Assembly: GCA_030145715.1 (NCBI GenBank)
Contig: JAIXHQ010000009.1
Coordinates: forward strand, 43,959-107,958
Reading direction: 5' to 3'
Origin: Sphingopyxis sp.
GTDB lineage: Bacteria; Pseudomonadota; Alphaproteobacteria; Sphingomonadales; Sphingomonadaceae
DNA length: 64,000 bases
Part shown: positions 9,206 through 17,274 of the stretch, in pieces
Position numbering within the stretch: the stretch's first letter is position 1
Layout: each line of letters starts with the position of its first letter
Translations under genes and position numbers: made by a program
Notes under the pieces: model-generated
Seen by the model: only the letters and a program-made list of their open reading frames with translations
Told to the model about the DNA's origin: nothing
Databases searched by the model: none

Positions 9206-10321
9206 CTACACCCGCATCGGCATCAGCACGTAAAGCGCAGGGCTTTTTTCGCTTTCGCGGATCAGCGTCGGGGCGTTGGCGTCGGCAAGGTGGAGTTCGA
9301 CGCTGTCGCCATCGACCTGCCCCAGAATGTCGCTGAGATAGCGGGCGTTGAAACCGATCTCCATCGTGTCGCTGTCATAGGCGGCGGCGACTTCTTCGGC
9401 GGCGGTGCCGTTTTCGGGGCTGGTGACCGACAGGGTGATACGGTCCTTGTCCAGCCCGACCTTGACCGCGCGGGTCTTTTCGCTGGCGATCGTCGAAACG
9501 CGGTCGACGCCCTGATACAGGCTTTTCGGATCGACCTTGAGCAGCTTGTCATTCGCGGTCGGAATGACGCGGCTGTAGTCGGGGAAGGTCCCGTCGATCA
9601 GTTTCGACGTCAGGATCGCGTTGCCAAGCTGGAAACGAACCTTGCTGGCCGACAGGCTGATTTCGACATTGCCCTCTGCCTCGTCGAGCAGCTTGCGGAT
9701 TTCGGTCACGCATTTGCGCGGCACGATGACGTCAGGCATCGAAGAGGCGCCGTCGGGGCGCGTCACGGTATAGCGCGCAAGACGGTGGCCATCGGTCGCC
9801 GCCGCCTTCAGCACCGGACCCGACGCATCTTCGGCGACGTGCAGAAAGATGCCGTTCAGATAATAGCGCGTTTCCTCGGTCGAGATTGCAAAGCGCGTCT
9901 TGTCGATGATCTGGATCAGTTCGGCGACCGGCAATTCGAAATTGGTCGGCAGGTCACCTTCGGCGATCACCGGGAAATCGTCGCGCGGCAGCGTCGGCAG
10001 GTTGAAGTTCGATCGGCCCGCCTTGATCTGCATCTTGCCCTCTGCGGCGGCAAGGCTGACCTCTGCCCCTTCTGGCAGTTTGCGCGCGATTTCAAACAGA
10101 GTGTGTGCCGACACGGTCGTCGTGCCCGCGGTTTCGACCTTGGCCGCGATTGTTTCGACCACCTGAAGGTCGAGGTCGGTTGCCATCAATTTCAACTGGC
10201 CCGAGGCGTCGGCTTCGATCAGCACGTTCGACAGGATCGGAATAGTATTGCGCCGTTCGACCACCGACTGGACATGGCCGAGGCTTTTCAACAAAACTGC
10301 GCGTTCGATCGTCGCTTTCAT
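9206..10321 (-). CDS. dnaN: DNA polymerase III beta subunit (sliding clamp)
   Basis: 371 residues, the usual length. This ring-shaped dimer tethers replicative polymerase and many repair proteins to DNA. Recognisable stretches are the N-terminal MKATIERAVLLKSLGHVQSV, NTIPILSNVLIEA, LPTLPRDDFPVIAEGD, ATDGHRLARY in domain 2, DGTFPDYSRVIP and the C-terminal SPALYVLMPMRV typical of the clamp. It stands alone here, not next to dnaA or recF, and is divergent from the IalB-like gene at 10492. Confidence 0.97.
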   Translation of the reverse strand: MKATIERAVLLKSLGHVQSVVERRNTIPILSNVLIEADASGQLKLMATDLDLQVVETIAAKVETAGTTTVSAHTLFEIARKLPEGAEVSLAAAEGKMQIKAGRSNFNLPTLPRDDFPVIAEGDLPTNFELPVAELIQIIDKTRFAISTEETRYYLNGIFLHVAEDASGPVLKAAATDGHRLARYTVTRPDGASSMPDVIVPRKCVTEIRKLLDEAEGNVEISLSASKVRFQLGNAILTSKLIDGTFPDYSRVIPTANDKLLKVDPKSLYQGVDRVSTIASEKTRAVKVGLDKDRITLSVTSPENGTAAEEVAAAYDSDTMEIGFNARYLSDILGQVDGDSVELHLADANAPTLIRESEKSPALYVLMPMRV

Positions 10322-10491
10322 TCTTAATCCGCCATCCCTGTGTTTCGCGCGAAAATCCCGGAGGGACAGACCATCGCAGGCGATTCGCGCCCCGATTCTG
10401 GCCCCTGAAAATGCCTACCTTCCTTAACGCACGCATCGCGGGGTGCAAGCCATGCTTGCAAAGCAGGCCCAATCGCGCGAACGAGGGCGCG

Positions 10492-10989
10492 ATGCGGCGC
10501 CGGGCCTTCCTTTTCCTGATGCTGGCGGCCGTCCCCGCCGGAACGATCGCCGCGGCGCCGACGGCGCTTGGCATTTTCGACGGCTGGGGCGCGTTCCGCG
10601 ACCCGGCGGTTCCCCGCTGCTATGCCATCGCCGCCCCGTCCGCGACGATCGGAAAACCGCAGGTCAAGGCCTATGCCAGCGTCGGCACCTGGCCGAAATC
10701 GCGCATCCGGGGGCAATTTTATGTCCGCCTGTCGAAAGCCCGCGCACCGGGCCGCGAACTGCGCCTGACCGTGGGCAGCCGCCGGTTTATCCTGACTGGC
10801 AACGGCGCGCACGGCTGGGCCAGCGATGCCCGGATGGACGCCGCGATCGTCGCCGCGATGCGCGCGGCGCCAAGCATGAGCGTCGAGAGCGCGACCCCCA
10901 CCGGCGGCGCCATCGCCGACACATACCGATTGCGCGGCGCCGCGACCGCGATCGACGCCGCCGCACTGGGATGCGCGAAACTGCGATAG
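10492..10989 (+). CDS. Secreted hypothetical protein, possibly IalB (invasion-associated locus B)-like
   Basis: 165 residues from ATG 10492, chosen because it starts a clean signal peptide (MRRRAFLFLMLAAVPAGTIA, cleavage near AAA). The mature part contains GWGAFRDPAVPRCYAIAAPS, then KSRIRGQFYVRLSKARAPG and an SRRFILTGNGAHGWA core. This matches the layout of IalB-type periplasmic proteins (W-x-AF at the start, Cys-Tyr-Ala, and an 'F...R' strand), but I am only moderately sure. The role is unknown. It is divergent from dnaN with a 170-base intergenic region. Confidence 0.6.
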   Translation: MRRRAFLFLMLAAVPAGTIAAAPTALGIFDGWGAFRDPAVPRCYAIAAPSATIGKPQVKAYASVGTWPKSRIRGQFYVRLSKARAPGRELRLTVGSRRFILTGNGAHGWASDARMDAAIVAAMRAAPSMSVESATPTGGAIADTYRLRGAATAIDAAALGCAKLR

Positions 10990-11331
10990 CAACTGTCGCC
11001 CGCGTGGCGGATTTCCGCGCAACTTCACACGCGATCGGCCTTTTGTCGCCTGACCGATACCCATCCGCCCAGGACGTGGCGCGCACGACGATCGCCGCCG
11101 CCCGAACCCGCCGCGACTGGCGAAAGCAGGTGAGGCCCCGAATTTTGAAAACGGCGGAAAACTGCGCAACTTCACTCTGAAATCGCCCTTCCCGCCGCGC
11201 GCGGCGGCGCCCCGGCGCGTGGCATCGGGCACAGGCGGAGAGGCGGGATCGCATATCATCGCCCGCAGGCTAAATCGCCGCGGCAATGTAGGACAGCGAT
11301 TTTCGGATCGCGGCGCCGCGCCGACGGATCA
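10990..11331. other. Intergenic region without a gene
   Basis: 342 bases between the IalB-like gene and the 3' end of the HxlR gene. No reading frame here has protein-like composition. The only structure noticed is a direct repeat of the 12-mer GCGCAACTTCAC at 11017-11028 and 11164-11175, and a GCCGCGCGCGGC-type palindromic run near 11195. Nothing else is seen. Confidence 0.5.
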
Positions 11332-11721
11332 TCACCGGGCGTCGAACGCCATCCGCGACCTTGCCACCATTTCCAGATTGGCCTCCGCCCAGACCCACAC
11401 GCCGCAAAAAGCCTCGCCCAGGCTGTGCCCCAGATCGGTCAGGCCATATTCGACCTTTGGCGGAACGACCGGATGGACGGTTCGCAGGACCAGCCCGTCG
11501 CGCTCCATCGCGCGCAGCGTCTGCGTCAGCATTTTCTGGCTGATCCCCGGCACCCGGCGCGACAATTCGGTGAAGCGGCAAGTGCCGTGATCCTCCAGCG
11601 CCTCCAGCACCAGCAACGTCCATTTGTCGGCAATTCGGCCGATCAGTTCGTTGACGAGCGTTTCGACGCGCGGATCGACCGGCGCATTCGGGTCGTAGCA
11701 AATTTTTTCAGGCGTATTCAT
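11332..11721 (-). CDS. HxlR-family transcriptional regulator
   Basis: A 129-residue winged-helix regulator. The HxlR signature is complete: NELIGRIADKWTLLVLEAL, then CRFTELSRRVPGISQKMLTQ and LRAMERDGLVLRTVHP, VPPKVEYGLTDLGHSL and a C-terminal helix. A single Cys near the N-terminus (residue 8, EKICYDP) sits where redox- or electrophile-sensing family members carry their reactive cysteine. It is divergent from the SDR gene at 11834, with an inverted repeat between them. The usual arrangement is repression of the neighbour until a reactive small molecule appears. Confidence 0.93.
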   Translation of the reverse strand: MNTPEKICYDPNAPVDPRVETLVNELIGRIADKWTLLVLEALEDHGTCRFTELSRRVPGISQKMLTQTLRAMERDGLVLRTVHPVVPPKVEYGLTDLGHSLGEAFCGVWVWAEANLEMVARSRMAFDAR

Positions 11722-11746
11722 CGCGAAAAATCCAATTCTCTCTTTC

Positions 11747-11781
11747 AGGTAAGTATGGCACTTTATGGTGCTTACTTACCT
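11747..11781. promoter_or_regulatory. Operator between the HxlR regulator and the SDR gene
   Basis: Perfect 9-base arms AGGTAAGTA (11747-11755) and TACTTACCT (11773-11781) are separated by 17 bases, with a smaller GCAC/GTGC pair inside. Two half-sites at this distance suit a dimeric winged-helix protein. The site lies between the two divergent starts, so it probably controls both the SDR gene and the regulator. Confidence 0.7.
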
Positions 11782-11833
11782 TTAGAGAGCATAGGACTAT
11801 TTACGCCTTCTCACCACCCCAAAGGAGGCCAAT

Positions 11834-12577
11834 ATGAAAACCAGCGGCAACACCATTCTCGTCACCGGCGGAGGGTCGGGCATCGGCCTGGCGCTGGCGC
11901 AGCGTTGGCACGACGCCGGCAATCATGTGATCGTCACCGGCCGCAACGCCGCGAAGCTGGAAGCGGCAATCGCGGGGCGAGCGAACATGACCGCCGTGTC
12001 GCTGGACGTCACCGATGCGGACGCCGTCGCTGCCTTTGCAAAGGACATCGTCGCCCGGCATCCGGCGATCAATGTGCTGGTCAACAATGCCGGCATCATG
12101 CATGCGGAGGATGTCGGCGCCAAACGCGACCTGACGCAGGCGGAGGCGACCGTCGTCACCAACATCCTGGGCCCGATCCGGTTGATCGACGCGATGGTCG
12201 ATCATCTGGCGGCACAGGCGGACAGCGCGATCGTCAATGTGACGTCGGGACTTGCCTTTGTGCCCTTTCCCAAGGCGCCGACCTATTCGGCGTCCAAGGC
12301 GGCAATGCACAGCTATTCGGTCGCGCTGCGCATCCAGTTGGCGGGCAAGGTCGATGTGATCGAACTGGCGCCGCCCGCCGTCCGGACCGAACTGACCCCC
12401 GGCCAATCGACCCGCGAAACCTATATGCCGCTCGACGATTTCGCCGACGAGGTGATGGCGCTGTTCGCCCGGCAACCGACGCCGGATGAAATCATGGTCC
12501 AGAACGTCCTGCCGCTGCGCAACGCCGAAGCGAACGGGACGGTGCCCCAGGTGCTGGCGATGTTGAAGGCGCTGTAG
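11834..12577 (+). CDS. SDR-family NAD(P)-dependent oxidoreductase (DltE-like)
   Basis: A 247-residue classical short-chain dehydrogenase. The Rossmann motif TGGGSGIGLALA is at about residues 11-22, NNAG near 84, the catalytic Ser in VTSGLAF, and YSASKAAMHSYS gives the catalytic Tyr-x-x-x-Lys. Relatives form the COG3967 group of cytosolic oxidoreductases. A strong AAAGGAGG lies 8 bases before ATG 11834. It is divergent from the HxlR regulator, so it is probably induced by the compound (aldehyde, quinone or similar) sensed there; the substrate is unknown. Confidence 0.9.
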   Translation: MKTSGNTILVTGGGSGIGLALAQRWHDAGNHVIVTGRNAAKLEAAIAGRANMTAVSLDVTDADAVAAFAKDIVARHPAINVLVNNAGIMHAEDVGAKRDLTQAEATVVTNILGPIRLIDAMVDHLAAQADSAIVNVTSGLAFVPFPKAPTYSASKAAMHSYSVALRIQLAGKVDVIELAPPAVRTELTPGQSTRETYMPLDDFADEVMALFARQPTPDEIMVQNVLPLRNAEANGTVPQVLAMLKAL

Positions 12578-12647
12578 ATGCCATAGCTTGTCCGGTATAT
12601 GTCATACCGCATCGGCATGTGATTTGGCCCGGATTTGCAGACCAATC

Positions 12648-12676
12648 TTGACTTTTCATGGTATTTTTCATACCTA
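12648..12676 (+). promoter_or_regulatory. Promoter with repressor-type operator for the NYN-rlmN operon
   Basis: A -35 TTGACT (12648-12653), 17 bases, and a -10-like TACCTA (12671-12676). Between and over them lies the inverted repeat GGTAT, five bases, ATACC (12660-12674). A second copy with the same spacing, GGTAT, five bases, ATACC, lies at 12594-12608. Two identical sites 66 bases apart suggest binding by one regulator at two operators. Confidence 0.5.
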
Positions 12677-12687
12677 AAGATCATCCC

Positions 12688-12753
12688 GCCCCCGGTATGC
12701 CGCCTTGAGGCGCTCTTCGGAGCAGATATCAGCTCAAGGCCGCTCCCGGGGGC
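12688..12753 (+). ncRNA. Nested-hairpin 5' leader of the NYN-domain gene
   Basis: An outer stem GCCCCCGG (12688-12695) pairs with CCGGGGGC (12746-12753). An inner stem GCCTTGAG (12702-12709) pairs with CTCAAGGC (12733-12740), and the loop contains GCTC/GAGC with a UUCG-like turn (12713-12723). It lies downstream of the predicted promoter and ends 22 bases before ATG 12776, so it should be the 5' untranslated region. It does not match any riboswitch class I know. The function is unknown. Confidence 0.45.
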
Positions 12754-12775
12754 AACTTTATTCGAGTTTGGTTAG

Positions 12776-13495
12776 ATGCCGACTGCTGTCTTGGTGGACG
12801 GAGCCTTCTTTTTGCGAAGGTTCAAACACCGCTTTCCAGAATTCGCCGACAAAACTCCAAAAGCCGTTGCTCATGGCTTGCGTTATCTGGTGCATTGGCA
12901 TCTGGCGCTTCGCGTTGGTCCCGGCCATGTCAACCGGCTGGGCGAAGACAAATTGCTTCTTGAGGAAACCGAGGCGTTATATCGCGTCTTCTTTTACGAT
13001 TGCCCACCGCTGACCAAACGTATGCACACGCCGCTGAAGAGAAAGTCGATCGATTTTGGCAAAACGGATGATGCGGCGTTCCGGATCGCGGTGCATGACG
13101 AGATCCAAAAATTGCGCAAGGTCGCGTTGCGACTGGGCCGGTTGAACGACACGTCACGCTGGCGCCTGTCCGAGGCGGCGACCTCACGCATGATCCAGCA
13201 GCCCAACCGCTTCATTCCTGACGATGCGGATTTCGAAATCGATACCAAGCAGAAGGGCGTCGACATGCGGTTGGGACTCGATGTCGCATCGCTGGCATTT
13301 AAGCGGCAGGTCGACCAGATCGTGATCGTGGCCGCCGACGCAGATTTCGTTCCCGCCGCGAAACTGGCCAGACGAGAAGGTATCGACGTCATCCTCGACA
13401 AGATGGGCGACCATCGCGCCGCGCCCGACCTTGTCAGTCATGTTGATGCGATCCGCGATTGCCTTTGCCCCTTTCCATATCCGGAAGATAAATGA
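12776..13495 (+). CDS. NYN-domain protein (LabA/DUF88-like predicted ribonuclease)
   Basis: 239 residues. The NYN fold (a PIN-like nuclease domain) is marked by [10 protein letters not shown] at the N-terminus (first Asp), [14 protein letters not shown] near residue 162 (two more Asp), [18 protein letters not shown] near 182 (the last acidic pair) and [10 protein letters not shown]. These give the acidic cluster expected to bind metal and cleave RNA. Insertions between strands, including a basic segment ([14 protein letters not shown]), may contact nucleic acid. The gene overlaps rlmN by four bases (ATGA), so the two are translated together. No Shine-Dalgarno sequence precedes the start; a structured leader does. 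Confidence 0.85.
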   Translation: MPTAVLVDGAFFLRRFKHRFPEFADKTPKAVAHGLRYLVHWHLALRVGPGHVNRLGEDKLLLEETEALYRVFFYDCPPLTKRMHTPLKRKSIDFGKTDDAAFRIAVHDEIQKLRKVALRLGRLNDTSRWRLSEAATSRMIQQPNRFIPDDADFEIDTKQKGVDMRLGLDVASLAFKRQVDQIVIVAADADFVPAAKLARREGIDVILDKMGDHRAAPDLVSHVDAIRDCLCPFPYPEDK

Positions 13496-14742
13496 TGCAG
13501 ATTCCCGGCCATATCGATCCCGTCACGACGGGCACCGTCCCGCTGCGCGGGGGCAATCGTATCGACCTGGTCGGGCTGACCCGCGACGCGATTGGCGGGG
13601 TGCTGGTCGAGGCGGGGCTGGATGCCAAGGCGGCGAAGCTGCGCGCCAAGCAGATCTGGCACTGGATCTATCACCGGGGCGTCACCGATTTCGAGGCGAT
13701 GACCGATATTGCCAAGGCGATGCGCCCGTGGCTGACCGACCGCTTCGTCATCGGCCGCCCGACGGTTCGCGAGGCGCAGGTGTCGAGCGACGGCACGCGC
13801 AAATGGCTGCTCGCCGCCGCCGACGGGCAGGAATATGAAATGGTGTTCATCCCCGACGCCGATCGGGGAACCTTGTGCGTGTCGAGCCAGGTCGGCTGTA
13901 CGCTGAATTGCCGTTTCTGCCACACGGGCACGATGCGGCTGGTCCGCAACCTGGGCGCGGGCGAGATCGTCGGGCAGGTGCTGCTGGCGCGCGACGCGCT
14001 GGGCGAATGGCCGAAAGGCACGATGGCCGGTTTCGGCCCCGATCCCGAGGACGAGGACGCCGAAGATGAAGGCGGCAATTACACCGCCGACGGCCGGATG
14101 CTGACCAACATCGTGATGATGGGCATGGGCGAGCCGCTGTATAATTTCGACGAGGTCAAGGGCGCGCTGAAAATCGTCATGGACGGCGACGGGCTGGCCC
14201 TGTCGCGGCGGCGGATCACCCTGTCGACCAGCGGCGTCGTGCCGATGATGGCGCGCGCGGGCGAGGAGATTGGCGTCAACCTGGCCGTCTCGCTTCATGC
14301 CGTATCCAAGGAAGTCCGCGACGAGATCGTCCCGCTCAACCGCAAATATGGCATCGACGAACTGCTGAAGGCATGCGCCGCCTATCCGGGGGCCGGTAAT
14401 TCGCGGCGCATCACGTTCGAATATGTGATGCTCAAGGACAAGAATGACAGCGACGATGACGCGCGCGAGCTTGTCCGGCTGATCCGCCATTACGGGTTGC
14501 ACGCCAAGGTCAATCTGATCCCGTTCAATCCATGGCCCGGCGCGGCCTATGAATGTTCGACGCCCGAACGGGTCAAGGCGTTCAGCAACCTGATTTTCAA
14601 GGCCGGAATTTCGGCGCCGGTGCGCACTCCGCGCGGGCGCGACATCATGGCGGCGTGCGGGCAATTGAAAAGCGCGGCGACCAAGCCCACCCGCGCCGAA
14701 CTCGACCGCATCGCAGAGGAAAAACAGGCCGCGCTCGGCTGA
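13492..14742 (+). CDS. rlmN: 23S rRNA (adenine-2503-C2)-methyltransferase, radical SAM
   Basis: 416 residues. RlmN methylates C2 of A2503 in 23S rRNA and A37 in some tRNAs. The radical SAM cluster motif is CTLNCRFC near residue 140. Downstream are [43 protein letters not shown] and [12 protein letters not shown]. The C-terminal cysteine that carries the methyl intermediate is in the segment [10 protein letters not shown] 17-residue acidic insert ([12 protein letters not shown]) sits between strands, as often seen in sphingomonads. It overlaps the NYN gene by four bases. Confidence 0.97.
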   Translation: MMQIPGHIDPVTTGTVPLRGGNRIDLVGLTRDAIGGVLVEAGLDAKAAKLRAKQIWHWIYHRGVTDFEAMTDIAKAMRPWLTDRFVIGRPTVREAQVSSDGTRKWLLAAADGQEYEMVFIPDADRGTLCVSSQVGCTLNCRFCHTGTMRLVRNLGAGEIVGQVLLARDALGEWPKGTMAGFGPDPEDEDAEDEGGNYTADGRMLTNIVMMGMGEPLYNFDEVKGALKIVMDGDGLALSRRRITLSTSGVVPMMARAGEEIGVNLAVSLHAVSKEVRDEIVPLNRKYGIDELLKACAAYPGAGNSRRITFEYVMLKDKNDSDDDARELVRLIRHYGLHAKVNLIPFNPWPGAAYECSTPERVKAFSNLIFKAGISAPVRTPRGRDIMAACGQLKSAATKPTRAELDRIAEEKQAALG

Positions 14743-14783
14743 ATCCAGCCTCCCCGGTCCCGTTTCCTCTCTTTCGAACCGGC

Positions 14784-14810
14784 AAAAATCCGCAGTTTAG
14801 CGGGGGTTTT
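14784..14810 (+). terminator. Weak terminator-like hairpin after rlmN
   Basis: A run of A followed by TCCGC, six bases, then GCGGG and a GGTTTT tail. The stem is short with a G-T pair and mismatches at the base. It sits 42 bases beyond the rlmN stop. Confidence 0.35.
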
Positions 14811-14966
14811 GGCGTATGATATTTCATACCGTGTGGTAAAAATAACACAGGTAAGAAAATTGTCATAATCTGAACGTTCCGTTCATTGAAGCGACAGCCG
14901 CGAACGCCATTTAGGGGATGGCGCGACCCAAAGGGCGTGCCCGATCAATCGCAGAAGGAAAACAAG

Positions 14967-15425
14967 ATGAAGAAATTTGCAGTTGCAGCCGCTCTCCTGA
15001 CGGCCATCGTTGCAACCCCCGCCATGGCAGCCGAAGGCGGCGAAGCGCGCGTCGAAGTGCGCGGCGGCTACATCACGGGCAGCGGCTTTGACGACGCCAC
15101 GCTGGGCGCCGCGGCCGGTTATGACATCGACCTCGGCTCGACCGCGTTCGCGGGTGCCGAAATCGCTGGCGACAAGGTGCTGGTCGACGGCGCCAAGGTT
15201 CAGTTTTCGGCCGGCGGCCGCCTCGGCGCGCGCATCGGCGCGAACGGCAAGCTCTATGCCAACGCCGGTTACACCTTTGGTCAGATCGACGATCCGTACA
15301 TCGGCGCAGGCTATCAGCACAAGCTGACCCAGAACGTCTATGCCAAGGCCGAATATCGCCGCCAGTTCATTGAAAACTTCGACGATTTCGACACCTTCGC
15401 TGTCGGCGTCGGCTTCGCTTTCTGA
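14967..15425 (+). CDS. Small outer-membrane beta-barrel protein (porin-like, 152 aa)
   Basis: Start ATG 14967 follows AGAAGGAAAACAAG and begins a clear signal peptide (MKKFAVAAALLTAIVATPAM, cleavage after AMA). The mature part alternates short amphipathic strands: ARVEVRGGYITG, GAAAGYDIDLG, AGAEIAGDK, SAGGRLGARIG, GKLYANAGYTFG, NVYAKAEYRRQF, and a final TFAVGVGFAF ending in Phe. This is the layout of the eight-stranded OmpA/OmpX/opacity-type barrels of the outer membrane. The function is unknown. It is monocistronic, ending in a strong terminator. A GTATGA/TCATAC inverted repeat lies 138 bases upstream. Confidence 0.85.
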   Translation: MKKFAVAAALLTAIVATPAMAAEGGEARVEVRGGYITGSGFDDATLGAAAGYDIDLGSTAFAGAEIAGDKVLVDGAKVQFSAGGRLGARIGANGKLYANAGYTFGQIDDPYIGAGYQHKLTQNVYAKAEYRRQFIENFDDFDTFAVGVGFAF

Positions 15426-15450
15426 TCTGCTGGATCAGCGACGAAAAAGG

Positions 15451-15483
15451 AAGGGGCGGCCCGCGGGTCGCCCCTTTTCTTTT
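15451..15483 (+). terminator. Intrinsic terminator after the outer-membrane protein gene
   Basis: Stem AAGGGGCG (15451-15458) with CGCCCCTT (15469-15476), an inner CCCGCGGG palindrome, then a T-rich tail (TTTCTTT). It lies 26 bases after the stop codon. Confidence 0.85.
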
Positions 15484-15509
15484 GCCCGCGATCCGGCCAC
15501 GGTGCGCCG

Positions 15510-15833
15510 ATGACGGCATTGGCATATATCGGGGCGGCGCTTGCCGAAATCGCGGGCTGTTTCGCTTTCTGGGCGTGGCTGCGGCTGGACAAATCCATCT
15601 GGTGGATCGTGCCGGGGACCGTGTCGCTGGTGCTGTTCGCATGGTTGCTGACGCTGGTCGATGCCGAACATGCCGGGCGCACCTATGCCGCCTATGGCGG
15701 CGTCTATATCGTATCGGCGCTGATCTGGCTGTGGGCGGTCGAGGGGGCAAAGCCCGACCGCTGGGACCTGATCGGTGCCGCCCTGTGCCTGGGCGGCGCC
15801 GCGATCATCCTGTTCGGGCCGCGCGCGAATTAA
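15510..15833 (+). CDS. YnfA-family (UPF0060) small membrane protein
   Basis: 107 residues with four membrane helices: [40 protein letters not shown], an [18 protein letters not shown] helix and [17 protein letters not shown]. The pattern [14 protein letters not shown] and [11 protein letters not shown] is diagnostic of UPF0060. These are inner-membrane proteins distantly related to small multidrug resistance transporters; the transport role is unproven. Its 3' end overlaps the convergent esterase gene by four bases. Confidence 0.93.
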   Translation: MTALAYIGAALAEIAGCFAFWAWLRLDKSIWWIVPGTVSLVLFAWLLTLVDAEHAGRTYAAYGGVYIVSALIWLWAVEGAKPDRWDLIGAALCLGGAAIILFGPRAN

Positions 15834-16543
15834 TCGGCGGTCGGCAGCGCCTGTTCGGCCAGCGGGGCCAGCGCCTCCGCCATGATCTTCACCCCTTTGG
15901 CATTGGGATGCACATTGTCGCCCAGCATCAGCGATTTGTCGGTGATGACATTGTCGAGGATGAAGGGATAGAGGCTGGCGTCATATTTGGCGGCGAGTTC
16001 GGAATAGATCGGATTGAACGCCGCGGCATAGTCGGCGCCCATGTTGGGGGACGCCATCATGCCGGTGAGCAGAACCGGAATTTCGCGCTTGCGAAGCTCT
16101 GTCAGCATGGCGTCCAGATTGGCGCGCGTCTGATCCGGCCCGATACCGCGCAGCATGTCGTTGCCGCCAAGGCCGAGCAGGACGAGCGCGGGCTTTACCC
16201 TGGCATTGTCCAGCACATAGGTCAGCCGCTGGCGCCCGGCGGCGGTCGTGTCGCCCGACACCCCGGCATTCTGGACCCGCGCGGCGATGCCGTCGTCGGC
16301 CAGCGCCGCCTGCAACTGCGGCGCAAGTCCTTCCTTGGGGCCCAGTTGATAGCCGGCGTAAAGGCTGTCGCCGAAAGCGATGATAAGCGGGGCATTAGCC
16401 GGAATCGCAGGGGCGGCCTTTGCGGCCACGGCGTCCTTCGTCGACGCGGCGGTGTTTTCCGCCGACCCGCATCCGGCAAGCGGTTGGCAAAGCGCGACCA
16501 CGCAACCATATAAAACATAAGAGCGCCATCCGGCCGTTCTCAT
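15830..16543 (-). CDS. tesA: Arylesterase / acyl-CoA thioesterase I-type SGNH hydrolase (lipoprotein)
   Basis: 237 residues from ATG 16543, preceded on its strand by GGAAAGGA. SGNH blocks are [14 protein letters not shown] (nucleophile Ser), [25 protein letters not shown] (block III GND) and DNVHPNAKG (catalytic Asp and His). E. coli TesA is periplasmic; here the signal sequence ends in PLAGC followed by GS, a good lipobox, so this version is probably a lipoprotein. It is divergent from the ybbA/ybbP-like pair, the arrangement seen in many proteobacteria. Confidence 0.9.
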   Translation of the reverse strand: MRTAGWRSYVLYGCVVALCQPLAGCGSAENTAASTKDAVAAKAAPAIPANAPLIIAFGDSLYAGYQLGPKEGLAPQLQAALADDGIAARVQNAGVSGDTTAAGRQRLTYVLDNARVKPALVLLGLGGNDMLRGIGPDQTRANLDAMLTELRKREIPVLLTGMMASPNMGADYAAAFNPIYSELAAKYDASLYPFILDNVITDKSLMLGDNVHPNAKGVKIMAEALAPLAEQALPTAD

Positions 16544-16560
16544 TTCAAAGGGTCCTTTCC

Positions 16561-17274
16561 TTGCCCGACGCCCAACGACCACTCGCGGCCTTGGCGCCCG
16601 ACGTGGCGATCGCCGCCCATAATGTGACGCTGACGCTGGGAAGCGACAAGGCCCCCGTCGAAATATTGCGCGGCGTCGACCTGGAGGTGCCCGCCGGAAC
16701 ATCGGTCGCGCTGCTCGGCCCGTCGGGTTCGGGCAAAAGTTCACTGATGGCGGTGCTGGCGGGGCTGGAAAGAGCGAATGGCGGCAGCATCCGGGTCGCG
16801 GGGCTGGATTTCGCCGCGATGGACGAGGATGATCTGGCGCGCGCGCGGCGCGGACGGATCGGCATCGTTCTGCAGGCCTTTCACCTGTTGCCGACGATGA
16901 CGGCGCTGGAAAATGTCGCGGTGCCGCTGGAACTGGCGGGGATCGCCGACCCGTTCGGACGCGCCGCGGCGGAACTGGAGGCGGTCGGCCTGGGCCACCG
17001 TCTGACCCATTATCCCGCGCAATTGTCGGGCGGCGAGCAACAGCGTGTCGCCATCGCGCGCGCGATGGCGAGCGAACCCGCGATCATCTTTGCCGACGAG
17101 CCGACGGGCAATCTGGACACCGCCACCGGACAAGCGATCATCGACCTGATCTTTGCGCGCCGCGCCGCGCTGGGCGCGACCCTGCTCATCATCACCCACG
17201 ACCCCGAACTCGCCGAACATTGCGACCGCGTGGTCGTGATGCACGACGGAAAAATCGAAGAGCGGGCCGACTAA
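16561..17274 (+). CDS. ABC transporter ATP-binding protein (YbbA / LolD-like)
   Basis: 237 residues from TTG 16561, eight bases after AAAGGG; longer upstream frames run into the divergent esterase gene. Walker A is GPSGSGKSS, the Q-loop is IVLQAFHLLPTMTAL, the signature LSGGEQQRVAIARAMA, Walker B IIFADEPTGNLDTAT, and the H-loop TLLIITHDPELA. It belongs to the MacB/LolD group of ATPases driving FtsX-type permeases. It is followed directly, with no gap, by its permease at 17275. By analogy with ybbAP, it probably moves hydrophobic molecules or lipids at the inner membrane. Confidence 0.9.
   Translation: MPDAQRPLAALAPDVAIAAHNVTLTLGSDKAPVEILRGVDLEVPAGTSVALLGPSGSGKSSLMAVLAGLERANGGSIRVAGLDFAAMDEDDLARARRGRIGIVLQAFHLLPTMTALENVAVPLELAGIADPFGRAAAELEAVGLGHRLTHYPAQLSGGEQQRVAIARAMASEPAIIFADEPTGNLDTATGQAIIDLIFARRAALGATLLIITHDPELAEHCDRVVVMHDGKIEERAD

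Noticed and set aside
12688..12753. Known riboswitch (SAM, SAH or similar) before the NYN-rlmN operon
   Set aside because: RlmN uses SAM, so this was tempting, but I could not fit the conserved core of any class; reported only as a structured leader.
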